64,000 nt of DNA. Origin: Pseudopyrenochaeta lycopersici (lineage: Eukaryota; Ascomycota; Dothideomycetes; Pleosporales; Pseudopyrenochaetaceae). Below the pieces are notes generated by a model that worked only from the letters and a program-made list of their open reading frames with translations, had not been told where the DNA came from and searched no databases. The DNA lies in assembly GCA_003313425.1 (NCBI GenBank), contig NHZP01000002.1, positions 124,001 through 188,000 of the forward strand. Direction: 5' to 3'. The translations under genes and the position numbers were made by a program. The number at the start of each line of letters is the position of its first letter. The stretch's first letter is position 1. Positions 54,701 through 64,000 of this stretch are shown one piece after another.

Positions 54701-57669
54701 ACGGCAACGACATTGCTTTCTATGCATGCTCGTTCGATGGATGGCAAGACACTTTGCTGACTGGAGCTACTTCTGGCTATCAATACTATGAGTCATGCTA
54801 CATTGGTGGTGCGATTGACTTCATTTGGGGTTACTCAAAAGCATACTTCAAAGGCTGCACAATCGGAGCCAAGCGCAAGTCATCTGCTATCACCGCCCAC
54901 AGTAGAGCTTCTTCCTCCGCTATCGGTGGTTACATCTTCGATCAATGTCTATTCACCTCCGCGCCTAGTGTAACTGGGGATCTTACCAACAAGGTTTATC
55001 TAGGCCGTCCTTACTCCCAGTACGCTCTTGTGGTCGTAAAAAATTCTCATCTTGACAAAACCATCATTCCGAGTGGTTGGAAGATTTGGTCTTCTACTGA
55101 TCCACGAACGGATCATATCACCTTCGCGGAATTCAATAATTCTGGGCCTTCCAACTGGGAGAACAACGCTGCCGCTCGAGAAGCTTTTGGCTATGCTACA
55201 CTTCTTACCTCGGACACCTATTCCCTAGGGGTTGTGATGGATTCGACCGAATGGATCGACATGACTTATTGGGACTCCATTGTCACTCCGCAGCCTACAA
55301 TAGTAGTTCCCACTCCGACCAATGTTACGGCAACGGGAAACTCGACCTTCGACGGTGCAACTCCGCCTTCTGGTGCACTTATTGTGTCAAAGAGCCCTAT
55401 CAATGGCGTGGAGACTTACAAAACAATCCAGGATGCTTTGAATGCTGCTCCTACCTCGAGCAAAACAAACGCCACTATATTCATATACCCTGGTGTATAT
55501 GAAGAGCAACTTATAGTCAATAAGTCAGGACATACCATCTTCCAGGGTTACTCCACCGCAACAAGTGATTACTCCAAAAATCAGGTCACGATCCAGTTTA
55601 GCCGTGGCAGTGATACCCAAGGAAGTACAGGTAGCAATACTGACGGCGCAACTGTGTACGCAACGGGCAACTACTTTCACGCGTTCAACATTAACTTTCG
55701 GAATAATAATGGAACGCAGCAAGACATCGCCTCGCTCGGATTCGCTGTGAAGAGTAGCAAATTTGCTGCGCTGTATGGGTGCCAGATCTACGGTAATCAA
55801 GACACGCTCAGCGTGTCAGGAAATCTGTTCACTTTCAGAACCTACATTGAGGGAAATGTAGACTTCATATACGGCTCCGGGTCTGGATATTTCTTGGACT
55901 CAACAATATCGCCCAATGAAGATGGCATCAGTATCACAGCTTCCAAACGTACCACCAACACCACAAGCGCTGGATTCGTTTTTGACCAATGCAAGCTTAT
56001 CCCAGCCAGTGGTACCGGACCGTTCTCGAAAGTAAGCCTTGGGCGTCCTTGGAATAATTACTCACGGGTCGTGTATGTCAACAGCTATCTTGGCTCTATG
56101 ATTAGCGCAGCAGGTTGGAGCCAGTGGAGCAAGTCGACTCCCAATACCAACGGCGTCGTTTATGGAGAATATCGCAACTATGGACCGGGATCCAACAACT
56201 GTAACCGCGCCAGCTTTTCACAACAGCTGTCAGATGCTGATGTTGTTCAATTCCAGCTGGGCAACTTTTTCGCCTCTACTACATTCATTGATTTCTCACA
56301 TGTTGACACGCAGCCTTTTACAATAGGTATTGGCTCGGCACAGACTTGTGGCTCAGTCTCGTCATCTATCAGCTCTGGTCTGGTGCCAACACCTTCCGTC
56401 ATCACACCTTCGCTTGCTATTCCCACCGTCACTGCTTACACTACTACCACGCTGATTGCCAAATTGACTTCAAGTACCATTATAACAGCGCCGGACGTTA
56501 CATCAACAACTATTATCAAAGTCACTGAAACCTTCTTGACTACTGGCGCAGAGATGATCAAGACAAACATCCAAAAGGTCACGGCTACCACTTCCATTAC
56601 ATCGCCGGATGTTACCTCAACCTTGACGACCGTGACAACTGAAGACAACGGTCTTACAATTACCCCTGAGCCAGCTACAAAAACTGTCATAGTCGAAAGG
56701 ACTGTTACGAAGAACGAACTTACCACGAAAACTGCAGCAACTTCAACCATCAAGGCGACTATCACTACCACAATAACCAGCATCTCTACTCCCAAGCCAA
56801 CCACTGTCACCCGGAGCACCGGATCTATTCTGCTGACTACCAGCTCCATTTTTCCGAAGGAAGTGACAACCACTATCAAGACTACCATAACGATTGAACC
56901 AACTAAAACCAAGACAACTACGGTGAAGGCCAAGAACTCGATGACGTTTAGTACGATTTCGTATAAGACAGTCACTAAGAAATCAACTAAGACAGCATAT
57001 TGTATTCCTACTGTCGCGGTGCAACGAATGGTTCGCCGTGGAGCGGTGATACCTCGCGCAGCTGCTAGCACTACGACTCTAACTGTGAGCACAACTCTGA
57101 CTAGTTGTGTCAAGACATCGACTGCGACGCAGGCGGGTTCTACTGCCTATGTCACCCAAACATCGGTTGCCGCCACCAAAACGTCATCCATAAAAGGGAT
57201 CACCAGCACGCTCACCGTTACGTCGACTGCTGGTACCACAACTATTGCGAAAGAAAGCTCGACACTTTATACAACCCTGACTTCAACTCGGAAGATTGGC
57301 AAGACTACCACTCTTAAAGCGGCCACAACAACCCTCATCTCAACCAATGATGTGACGAAGACGTCTTTCTCTACAACCACCGCCCAGACAGTTACCGTTA
57401 GCCATGTCGAGACGAAGGCTACGACTCGCACAGTTGTAGCAGCGCAACAGACGGCCTTTGTCACGAAATTGGTCGACGTGACATCCACAATCAAAACTAC
57501 GCTGCCTTCCAGCACCATTACCAAGTACCAAACAAGCACTAAGGGTGTTGGCATATTGACAACAACTGTGACGGCGCCACCAGGAACAAAAACTGTTGTG
57601 CGAAAATCTACCATGACAGTGGTGCAGTGGACGACAAAGACGGCAAAGGGAGCAAAAGAGTGTGCATAG
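51763..57669 (+). CDS. Giant secreted pectin methylesterase with four domains and Thr-rich tail
   Basis: Single exon, 1968 aa from the ATG at 51763, with a signal peptide MRRFILAALLGYTVAQ. Pectin methylesterases demethylate cell-wall homogalacturonan. Four right-handed beta-helix pectinesterase domains: D1 ~62-365, D2 ~493-810, D3 ~848-1176, D4 ~1207-1512. D2, D3 and D4 each have the catalytic triad-type residues: QD (D633, D996, D1347), VDF/IDF (D654, D1019, D1367) and GRP (R716, R1082, R1428). D1 has kept the fold-type repeats but shows LVTASYG and GSDKLFYN where QDT and VDFIWG should be, and no GRP, so it should be inactive. Linkers are Ser/Thr-rich. Residues ~1513-1968 are a Thr/Val/Lys-rich repetitive tail with few Cys, probably O-glycosylated and wall-bound. 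Typical fungal pectinesterases have one domain. Confidence 0.93.
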   Translation: MRRFILAALLGYTVAQSSTPDANICHSNHSCPSINLNPTPVSSTLSQPSSTTSKTSSGPKSAITVATDGSGQFTAINAAISAAQISSIPTVTVLSGTYTEAVTILGTATVTVVGATASAAADWSQNQVTISYPSTPFSVGTSNAKGVTIRNINIINSATTPPSAVAAALSLRGYNIAFYGCSIVSPGATLVTASYGLTFFANSYIEGSDKLFYNVPTIYVYKSTIVPLSSGASIVYNKGATLSGTFYNSTVVLDSSSIQQKPRYSTAGVFLAAPNNAGAVAIFKNTAMGRLIAAAGIHTSAASISSFYGEFGTTGPGSHISNSASRASYDVLLTEDQVSRFAIDKVYFNAFTPFGSSSLSWIDPDVLNAVQSSNTIQPGLVSSTSLALSSTSAASSDILSSSTFAVSGTASSTISASSTISSDTTSISQATISQTTSASSITVSDSAHTGSTTISQSVPVNPTMVSSSSSTGSGTVSSTSVASTCSAALPSSTLVVSKNPGPCEYINVTSAINALPNDSKAYTIQIGAGTYVEQISITRKGKVTLVGATNFTSDYTQNLVRIEISRGELTSAGKNEETPIIYAKKTGDNSGLAVYNIDFVNTYPQTRDTAALAADFYGANIAAYGCSFIGFQDTLLANKGTQVFSNCYIEGSVDFIWGFSTAYFHQCMIVTNTPGSCIAAQSRSSADVAGGYVFESCMVTYTSTYGSLYGQSFLGRPYSQFSVAVYMNSYIDKHIKDAGWSVWSKGSPQTSGVMFGEFNNSGPGSWQASTQRASFATNLTETQAAQYKLAAWVGDTSWLDMAAYNSVPSYSLTGPSINSSPTNSTTIGSTTSAVVNAHPENGTIPSVGAVIVSVDGSHDAMFTTITAALASLPKDATNQTIFIYPGTYNEQIPSINRPGAVRVVGYTSGNPGQSYKDNQVTITYSRGLSISPLPVGHSNAETATFATASSRISLYNINMINTDNLDGSQLNYVTLAASIYGNDIAFYACSFDGWQDTLLTGATSGYQYYESCYIGGAIDFIWGYSKAYFKGCTIGAKRKSSAITAHSRASSSAIGGYIFDQCLFTSAPSVTGDLTNKVYLGRPYSQYALVVVKNSHLDKTIIPSGWKIWSSTDPRTDHITFAEFNNSGPSNWENNAAAREAFGYATLLTSDTYSLGVVMDSTEWIDMTYWDSIVTPQPTIVVPTPTNVTATGNSTFDGATPPSGALIVSKSPINGVETYKTIQDALNAAPTSSKTNATIFIYPGVYEEQLIVNKSGHTIFQGYSTATSDYSKNQVTIQFSRGSDTQGSTGSNTDGATVYATGNYFHAFNINFRNNNGTQQDIASLGFAVKSSKFAALYGCQIYGNQDTLSVSGNLFTFRTYIEGNVDFIYGSGSGYFLDSTISPNEDGISITASKRTTNTTSAGFVFDQCKLIPASGTGPFSKVSLGRPWNNYSRVVYVNSYLGSMISAAGWSQWSKSTPNTNGVVYGEYRNYGPGSNNCNRASFSQQLSDADVVQFQLGNFFASTTFIDFSHVDTQPFTIGIGSAQTCGSVSSSISSGLVPTPSVITPSLAIPTVTAYTTTTLIAKLTSSTIITAPDVTSTTIIKVTETFLTTGAEMIKTNIQKVTATTSITSPDVTSTLTTVTTEDNGLTITPEPATKTVIVERTVTKNELTTKTAATSTIKATITTTITSISTPKPTTVTRSTGSILLTTSSIFPKEVTTTIKTTITIEPTKTKTTTVKAKNSMTFSTISYKTVTKKSTKTAYCIPTVAVQRMVRRGAVIPRAAASTTTLTVSTTLTSCVKTSTATQAGSTAYVTQTSVAATKTSSIKGITSTLTVTSTAGTTTIAKESSTLYTTLTSTRKIGKTTTLKAATTTLISTNDVTKTSFSTTTAQTVTVSHVETKATTRTVVAAQQTAFVTKLVDVTSTIKTTLPSSTITKYQTSTKGVGILTTTVTAPPGTKTVVRKSTMTVVQWTTKTAKGAKECA

Positions 57670-59322
57670 TAGTTTCACTTACACAAAACGCAACTAGCCC
57701 GCACAGACAATTCCCGCTGGTAGCTGCAACAGAACTAGTGCACTTTAATTTTCAACCCCTGCTTTTACATATATTGTTTAATACTTAATCACGCGTTACG
57801 TGATATTCACGTCTCGGACAAGCCAGGCTATGTGCATAGGGAACTTAGTATAATCGTAACATCAAATGAATCGTGGATATCATCGAATTGCCCACTGAAT
57901 CATACCGCAAAATTACATTATTGAATTCTACAATGTCGAACATTAATAGGCAGGCACAACACAATATCCAATTTGGATTTTATTCGCCGCCGTCACTCAT
58001 CTCAGAGAGGCAATGTAACGCTAGATTCGATGCAGGTTGCAATTATCCCATCTCTCGCGTATGCGTCCAGTCTTTCCATGTGAGCCATTTGGCTATCTCA
58101 TTAGATGTCAAAATATGTGCATACTTTCGTTACTCAATATGAGAACACTACTATCATCCTTCGAACCAGAGTCGAATGTGGTCCCAAGTCCCAACCTCAT
58201 TTTACATTTCCATGACGAAATTCATTAGAACCGGAATACTATCTGTGACTTCACGAATAAGCTGTTGCCGAATTTCTGTATCTATTTCATCTTTTGTTGG
58301 AAGCTTGCCCAGAACTACACGCTTAATCTTCATCCTACCTCGTCGAAGCGCTTAGGCAAACCCTATCGTTTTCGACACACTAGGGAAGGAGCCTCGAAGA
58401 GAAACAAGCCATGAACATTATGACAGTATTACTGCTGGCTTGAATACACGATGGTGGCCTCTTGTCAACGATTAGATTTGGGTTCGATATAAGCGAGTAC
58501 TAAAGCGGTTACCTGCAGCAGCGATGTTGCGCTGCGGGAGCGCTATCAGCAGGATTCCAGGTCTTTGCATTGAAAGAAGGAAGTCTTTCAAGTCAGGGTA
58601 AAGATCAAGAAATGATGCTAAAGAATTACAATTTCATGGAGAGATAGGTGTTATGACTGCGTTTCTCGTTGTCTAAGGTTATTCAACTAAAGCAAGCCAC
58701 CTGGCGAGGCTGGCTCAAAACATCAAAAATGGAAATGAACATGGTATAACGTATTGCATGCAGCTCTGCGTCCTGCATAGCATAGAATTTGGTATATGTT
58801 AGAAAAACATTTCTTGTACAAAAACCTTGCATTCTACGAATTTGCTGTTCGACGGGAGCTATCTCATCATTGCGACTCCTTTAAAAATCGTTTCCAACAG
58901 TGAGCAGAAAGCAATGTACGTCCATTCGTATCCTTTCCTTTACTGATATATACACGCTGCGATATGAGGGTGCCTGCAGCCCTCGCAATTATATCCCCCG
59001 GGCATGGCTACCATGCGCGATGACCTTTCAACGACGAGGATTATTGGCCCCACTTTATTCAAAACCAAAGTTTCAAGGCTTCGTGTCTCCACGCTCGACC
59101 GATGCGACTATACTCAAGGAAATTACCTCACTCCGACACGTCGCACATGCCTTGAATTCATGCTCGCGTACCAAAGGATCAAATATTCCAACATGAGTCG
59201 AATGACTCAAGTCCTCAACAATGTGAGCAGGAGCGCCGGCACTTCACTCTACTTGGCAACAACCCCCGACTCCATTGTCTTTGGTAAAGTAATTCAATCC
59301 ATAGTATTACTATTACAGCGCT
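57670..59322. other. Intergenic
   Basis: No gene supported. Short plus frames at 57873-58142 and 59004-59342 are unassigned. The latter is cut by the inverted-repeat element that follows. Confidence 0.4.
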
Positions 59323-59324
59323 TA

Positions 59325-60003
59325 CCGGGGCTCACCTCGTAGCGATCGTCCCCTCGTAACGCACGCATTTCCTCACTAAAATCTGCCAAAATCCTACCTT
59401 TATTTCTATTTTTCTAGCCTTATTTAATAAGTAAAATAAAAAAGTCTTAATATTAAAGATATATTTCTTAAGTAGCTCTATAATCTTAGTTAATTATATT
59501 TTTTAAAATAAATAGTTTAAGAAATTTATTAATTTTCTATAAAAATAAATAATTTTTTTTATAAATTTTTTTTAAAAATAATATTTATTATAGTATTAGA
59601 AATTCTTAATCTTAAAGAACTAAGTAAATATATAATTTTTTAAAAGAGTTATACTATATTTTATAAAGTTACATATAAATTTTTATTAAAGAAAAAGTTA
59701 TTCTTAAATAACTTTATAAAAGAATTATATATTTACTTAGTTCTTTAAGATTAAGAATTTCTAATACTATAATAAATATTATTTTTATAGAAAATTAATA
59801 AATTTCTTAAACTATTTATTTTAAAAAAATATAATTAACTAAGATTATAGAGCTACTTAAGAAATATATCTTTAATATTAAGACTTTTTTATTTTACTTA
59901 TTAAATAAGGCTAGAAAAATAGAAATAAAGGTAGGATTTTGGCAGATTTTAGTGAGGAAATGCGTGCGTTACGAGGGGACGATCGCTACGAGGTGAGCCT
60001 CGG
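59325..60003. mobile_element. Foldback MITE with ~300-bp arms and TA target duplication
   Basis: The left arm starts CCGGGGCTCACCTCGTAGCG and the reverse complement of the right arm starts CCGAGGCTCACCTCGTAGCG. TA flanks both ends (59323-59324, 60004-60005). Beyond a ~70-bp GC-richer tip the arms become almost pure A/T yet stay nearly identical for about 300 bp, apart from one ~37-bp insertion in the left arm (near 59545-59580). A ~60-90-bp A/T centre separates the arms. No coding capacity. Size, TA duplication and structure fit a Tc1/mariner/pogo-class MITE mobilised in trans. Confidence 0.88.
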
Positions 60004-60005
60004 TA

Positions 60006-60915
60006 TCGATAGCGAGCTCGTCTTCGAACAAGAAAGCAACTACTTCACCCAGGATTGACCTTACTTCAAGCTATGCATGTGCTCCACGGAAGGCTCTTGG
60101 AGGCTCGCAGTGGATATTGCGGTTCTTCAATTGTTGTTGAATTCATAGACAATAGCTACCAGCACACCACGTTCAAAAGGATACAGGCAAAATGACATTG
60201 CGAGAACTAGATTTACCATTGAGCGGTGTTTCGAGAAATACTGCATTTTGTGTAGGAACGCGCCTGCTGGGCATCTGACTTTGCTGAGCCTGAATGCTCT
60301 AAAACTTTTTTTACCAAAACGGTTCCCTCAATGGCAGCGCCAAAGACAATTTGAATTGAACGCTGCCGCAGGGTTGGGAACAATGTGCAGCGAGCCGGCA
60401 TAGGTCGCTGCAATTTACCCACGATCTTTCTCAACAAATGGCTTCATAATGAGAGTCTACTACAGTTCCGAGGAGTCGCATCCACGGTAACACTTCAGGT
60501 TGAGTTTTAGAATAATTTTACAGAGACGAAATCGACACATTGAGTCTCCGACCCTAAGGGTGAAACTTAGCTTGAGTACTCCACTGGGCAGAGCTCACGC
60601 GATAGTCACAACCGTGAATGACCAGTCCGGCAGGAGCAGTAGACTCTGCCGGCTCAGCGGCAACGTTTATGTGTGCCGATTTGAAAATGCGGAAACGTCG
60701 GGCCTGAAAATCCCACTCACACTAGCGGCTAATAGTGGGTCTCACACGTTAGCATCATCCCACATTGCGCGTGAGGCGAGTGGCGCCACCATCATCATGT
60801 CGTTCGACGAAAGCTAGGGACAAGTCGGAACGAATTTGCACAGGTTTTGTCGCCAAGGCAGCATTTTGTTGTATCGGATTGTATCATCTGTGATAAGGGA
60901 GGCAAATAGGGTACA
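60006..60915. other. Intergenic
   Basis: No gene supported. A 105-codon plus frame at 60500-60817 is unassigned. Confidence 0.4.
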
Positions 60916-60924
60916 TATAAATAG
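60916..60924 (+). promoter_or_regulatory. TATA box
   Basis: TATAAATAG lies about 144 bp upstream of the ATG at 61060, followed by a pyrimidine-rich leader. Confidence 0.45.
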
Positions 60925-61059
60925 CGAATTGTTACCAGAACTCTCATTCCCGTCCATCCATTTTAGATTCACCGCCACTCAACTTCATTTACGAAATTAT
61001 AGAGGTTACAGATTTCTCGCTATCTACCTTTAGATCTACGAATCGATATTACTATCAAA

Positions 61060-61314
61060 ATGCCTTTTTTCAACGGTAAGTTTGATCAGACTCTGGTGCC
61101 AAATAACGTACTAATTAAGAACTTTGTAGACTCTATCTCCTCCACACCCTCGGGCCCATCTTCTGCCCCTACACCTGCATCGAACACACCGACAACAACA
61201 ACCCATGAGACTCTCCACGCCGCTTCAGCGGCTCTAACTTCGCAAGGTCTGGACCTTTGCCCGCACTGCTTCCGTGAGATGTCGCACTGCAACGAGAGAT
61301 TCGAATTCGCATAA
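61060..61314 (+). CDS. Small spliced protein with Cys/His C-terminal motif
   Basis: Exons 61060-61075 and 61130-61314. The 54-bp intron (61076-61129) has donor GTAAGT, a near-perfect branch point GTACTAAT and acceptor TGTAG. It is a multiple of three, so the frame also reads through it (84 aa unspliced, 66 aa spliced). The spliced product starts MPFFNDSISSTPSGPSS. It has a Ser/Thr/Pro-rich middle and ends in a Cys/His cluster, LCPHCFREMSHCNERFEF, that could bind one zinc ion. No signal peptide or TM segment and no family recognised. The canonical intron and upstream TATA box are the main support. Confidence 0.55.
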   Translation: MPFFNGKFDQTLVPNNVLIKNFVDSISSTPSGPSSAPTPASNTPTTTTHETLHAASAALTSQGLDLCPHCFREMSHCNERFEFA

Positions 61315-61902
61315 TCGCATCGCCACAATCATATCGAGTGCAGGCACCTCGCCCTATATTCTTCGAAAATGTCTTACTATCACATCGACGAATGGTTTTG
61401 CGGCGAACGGGTGCTGGGGCTGTGACATTCCTTTTGGTTCAAAGGCATACAAGGAGTTCTGGGAATTTTATTAGCCGGTATTTGCATTGCATTAGCGGCA
61501 TCAAAAGCCGTCATATCAAAGGACAGCATCGCATACTCAACTTTAAACGCATATAAGTGCATTAGAAGTGCACAAACATCACATCTCAGTCTTCTATAAG
61601 ATTCAATCCACATAATAATTAAAGTGACCACTACATATGTTGAAAGTCTCAGTGGTGAATCATCAAACTAAGTAAACGGGACTACAGCGGTGCTCTGATA
61701 TCTGCATAGCTCATCACAGTTGTCACATTGTAGGCATAAGCCCAGCGAAAAATTTGAAAATGATGAAATTAATTTATTTCTCATTCGCTCCTGGCAAATC
61801 ATGTCAGAAAAAAACTGGAATGTGAGCTATAGTGTATCGCTAAATGGGTATCATGCAAACAAAACTCCTCAGCAATCATATCAATCATCTCGCTCCCTCA
61901 TC
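61315..61902. other. Intergenic between convergent genes
   Basis: Nothing recognised; 3' flanks of the small Cys protein and the C2H2 gene. Confidence 0.5.
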
Positions 61903-62715
61903 TTACAACTCCATGGCGTCTCTCCTCTCTGCTCGCTTATCAAAATCCCTCGCCTCTTCCGCCCATGTCTTCGCCCACACGCGATAGTACAAATCTCTCA
62001 CGTCCCTGCTCTCCTCGCTATGCTTGGTTTGGAACATGAAGTGTCTCTTGAACACCTTTTCGTTGCCAAAGTATTTGTTACATACATCGCAATACAGGAT
62101 GCCTATTGCGGGCAGTGGTTCTTGTGGAGAGGTTTGCGATGCTGTTGGCTTTGCTGATTGGTCGAATGAGCTAGGCTGTTCTTCCTCGCTGTTCATCGTA
62201 TGCACGCTTCCGCTTTCGGCGTTGAAGTGTGGTGCGCCGGGAAACATGCTTTCGTATGGCGGTAGGTCGCCGTCTGCTTCTACGAACTCAAAGCCATCGT
62301 TGTCCATTGTAGGATCCTCTGAGCGTTCGAATGCGTCGGGTTCAAACTTTGCCTCATCGTCATGATGAGTTGGCTTAGATGGATAGTCGTCCATGTTTTC
62401 GTCGTCTGAACTTATTTCCCCGAAAGATACCGCATCGATGTCAACGACTGGAGAGTGATTTGGCGGATCCTCCATGTGCGCCTGAAGTTCTGGTCTCGAT
62501 GCGAAACTCTGATCGCATATCGGGCATTGTCCAACGATTGTTGGGCCTTTGGCTTTCTTGGATGGCTTTGAGGAATCTGCTGAGGAGTATGGTTGTGGTC
62601 GTGAGTTGAAGTGTGCGCCTGTCATGGTGTTGGATGTATTTGACGTTGTAGGATGTATCGTGTGTCTTATTCGCATATGATTTTTGATTTCTCTGCTGGT
62701 GACCATAGGTACCAT
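61903..62715 (-). CDS. C2H2 zinc-finger protein, two fingers
   Basis: Single-exon, up to 270 aa. Finger 1 CPICDQSFASRPELQAHM...H (residues ~64-86) follows a basic Lys/Ser-rich segment. An acidic central region (DDENMDD and neighbours, ~100-190) could act as an activation-type or disordered linker. Finger 2 CDVCNKYFGNEKVFKRHFMF...H (residues ~209-232) is followed by a Glu/Arg-rich helix (WAKTWAEEARDFDKRAERRD). Widely spaced fingers and a long first-finger His spacing are unlike DNA-binding arrays. It may instead bind RNA or protein, and a nuclear location is inferred. The start could be the Met at residue 31 (MTGAHFNSRP), since the first 30 residues look less conserved; both are in frame. No recognised orthologue name. 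Confidence 0.75.
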   Translation of the reverse strand: MVPMVTSREIKNHMRIRHTIHPTTSNTSNTMTGAHFNSRPQPYSSADSSKPSKKAKGPTIVGQCPICDQSFASRPELQAHMEDPPNHSPVVDIDAVSFGEISSDDENMDDYPSKPTHHDDEAKFEPDAFERSEDPTMDNDGFEFVEADGDLPPYESMFPGAPHFNAESGSVHTMNSEEEQPSSFDQSAKPTASQTSPQEPLPAIGILYCDVCNKYFGNEKVFKRHFMFQTKHSEESRDVRDLYYRVWAKTWAEEARDFDKRAERRDAMEL

Positions 62716-63443
62716 GCCTTGGCTAATTTATACACGAGTTCAAGACCTAGCAACAAACTGCGGGTTGGCTCTGGAAGATGCGAGGATGATCGTGTGATTG
62801 GTCGAATGTTCTAGCAATTTCTCGCGAAATCGGCGCTATACCCAAAATGGAAAGATAACTTCACTATGACGATACCACGAAAGACACCCGGCCCACAGAT
62901 CACGACGACTCAGATTGGTCTTATTCGTCACAAGGAATTGTGCTTCGCTAAGGCCATTATCGCTAACCGACATCCGCTCTTGCAGATTCTCTGTCTCATA
63001 GTCCCAGCGCGCGTCTCGGTGCGCAATAATTGCTACCAACTCTGAACACTATAACACAATTAATTTTCCTCCACGATCATCTTGTCCCTGAGCCAGTTGA
63101 TCTTGGGGAGACAGGATAGAACTGGGAAGTGCAGTTATGAATACGTTAATAAGATTCGGAGTCGCCTGTCTCGGTGCGGTTAATGTGTTCTACCTCAAGT
63201 CCGACGAATCGACCAACACGTTATAACTAGAAGGGTTATGGGCCATGAAGATATTCAAGCCTGTGCGCTGTGTGACGAGTAAAGCAAAAATCGAGTGAAT
63301 AAAGGTAACAATGAAGATTCATGTGTGCTATAGTAGGTCCACTTTGACTAAACTTTACGAACCGTCGTCGAACGGAATCATACTAGATATACAAATGAAG
63401 ACATTCAGCATTAAAATACCAGTTTACCTCGACCCAACTACAT
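62716..63443. other. Intergenic
   Basis: No gene supported. It includes the promoter of the C2H2 gene and the 3' flank of the DsbA-like gene. Confidence 0.5.
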
Positions 63444-64000
63444 TCACAACCTCGCACCGGTTTTCCCACCATACTCCACCTTCCGCGGCGCCGCAAGCTC
63501 CCCCGACGTCTCAGGATCCCAGCCCGCGATCAAATCCTCCACGACGCCGATTTCATCCTGGCCCCAGACAATTCCACCAGCAAGGTTCCACTCACCGTTC
63601 GCGCTGCGTCTCAGCACACGGTACGAAGGAACGCCACAGATACCTTTTTCTTTCGCCTCGGCGGTGAGTTCGCGGAGCTTTGCTTTGATGGGGGGTGCGT
63701 TGGCTTTTGCGATTAATTCGGCGCCGTTGTAGCCAGCTTTGTTGAGAACATCTTGGAGAACAGATTCATCGGACACGTTTGCATTCTTTTCCCAGCATGC
63801 GGAGTCTATGATTGGTTAGGTACTTCTCGCGTAGTATCACATCGAATGACAACTTACACAGCAAGGGGACGGTCTTTGGGTCTACAATCGCCACCCTCAA
63901 CACAGTCGGCGTCCGGATGGGGAACTGGTCTGCCCAGTGAAAATCAATATTCTTATCCTTGTTCCCATCCTGGACATTTACAGCGTTCCAGTATGCCGTC
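63444..64000 (-). CDS. DsbA/HCCA-isomerase-like thioredoxin-fold protein (partial, N-terminus off right edge)
   Basis: The C-terminal part of a DsbA-like family protein, which includes 2-hydroxychromene-2-carboxylate isomerases and kappa-class glutathione transferases. Two exons are visible, 63858-64000 and 63444-63805. The 52-bp intron (donor GTAAGT, acceptor ATAG) joins PLLY to SACWEKNANVSDESVLQD. Upstream, FPIRTPTVLRVAIVDP is the strand-helix region before the helical insert. GICGVPSYRVLRR carries the conserved GVP cis-proline loop of thioredoxin folds, and GGIVWGQDEIGVVEDLI is the final strand and helix, where W/F-G-QD-R/x is typical. The catalytic N-terminus (SPY/Ser of HCCA isomerases) lies outside the window, so the exact reaction cannot be chosen. 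Aromatic degradation or glutathione conjugation are both possible. Confidence 0.82.

Noticed and set aside
56436..57113. 225-codon minus-strand frame, Val-rich
   Set aside because: It is the complement of the Thr-rich repetitive tail of the pectinesterase; Val codons mirror Thr codons.

Overview
The window looks like nuclear DNA of a filamentous ascomycete (Pezizomycotina). Genes carry short introns (about 46-86 bp) with fungal GT..AG sites and CTAAC/CTGAC-like branch points. Protein families typical of moulds are present: a HET-domain protein, a tyrosinase, an aldoxime dehydratase, pectinesterases and a secreted ART-like protein. Large blocks are AT-rich, with the C-to-T/G-to-A decay expected of repeat-induced point mutation (RIP). 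I cannot name the species or class with confidence.

Layout. 1-1188 (-) is the N-terminal part of a LAT/MUP1-like amino-acid permease that runs off the left edge. 2059-5171 (+) is a three-exon, ~991-aa fungal protein of unknown function. From ~5.2 to 11.4 kb lies a RIP-ruined transposon graveyard, including a TA-flanked terminal-inverted-repeat element (5849-6973), a degenerate coding relic at ~7.1-7.45 kb, a 2.5 kb AT-rich block and a hAT-like MITE (10453-10922). A RibD/DHFR-like reductase (11819-12379) follows. A second TA-flanked element with Fot1/pogo-like remains lies at 15655-16913. Two copies of a short structured repeat (~11.53 and ~17.35 kb) flank this segment, the second next to a 4 x 37-bp minisatellite.

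From 18.8 to 36 kb genes are sparse: a MARVEL-like four-TM protein, a seven-exon tyrosinase (21787-24278), a HET-domain gene broken by a shift at a nine-A run (25927-27827, -), a small secreted Cys-rich protein (30417-30743, -), a HET relic, a DUF1993 protein (33031-33618, -) and a heme aldoxime dehydratase (34586-35710, -).

36345-43381 is a structurally complete but RIP-inactivated Ty3/gypsy chromovirus on the minus strand. It has 389-bp LTRs and a 5-bp target duplication. It also carries an extra Cys-rich, coiled-coil-type reading frame on the opposite strand, between integrase and the downstream LTR.

43.9-51.7 kb holds an orphan protein, a secreted ADP-ribosyltransferase-like protein whose catalytic Glu seems replaced, a broken MFS sugar-transporter gene and a small spliced signal/TM protein. 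51763-57669 (+) is a giant 1968-aa secreted protein with four pectin methylesterase domains (the first lacking catalytic residues) and a long Thr-rich tail. 59325-60003 is a near-perfect foldback MITE. The right end carries a small spliced Cys protein, a two-finger C2H2 protein and the C-terminal part of a DsbA/HCCA-isomerase-like thioredoxin-fold protein that runs off the right edge.

No biosynthetic cluster or operon logic is evident. Several genes (pectinesterase, ART-like protein, small secreted protein, tyrosinase, aldoxime dehydratase) would suit a plant-associated or saprotrophic lifestyle, which is inference. The least ordinary items are the antisense ORF in the retrotransposon, the covarying hairpin repeat, the foldback MITE and the pectinesterase with a decayed first domain.
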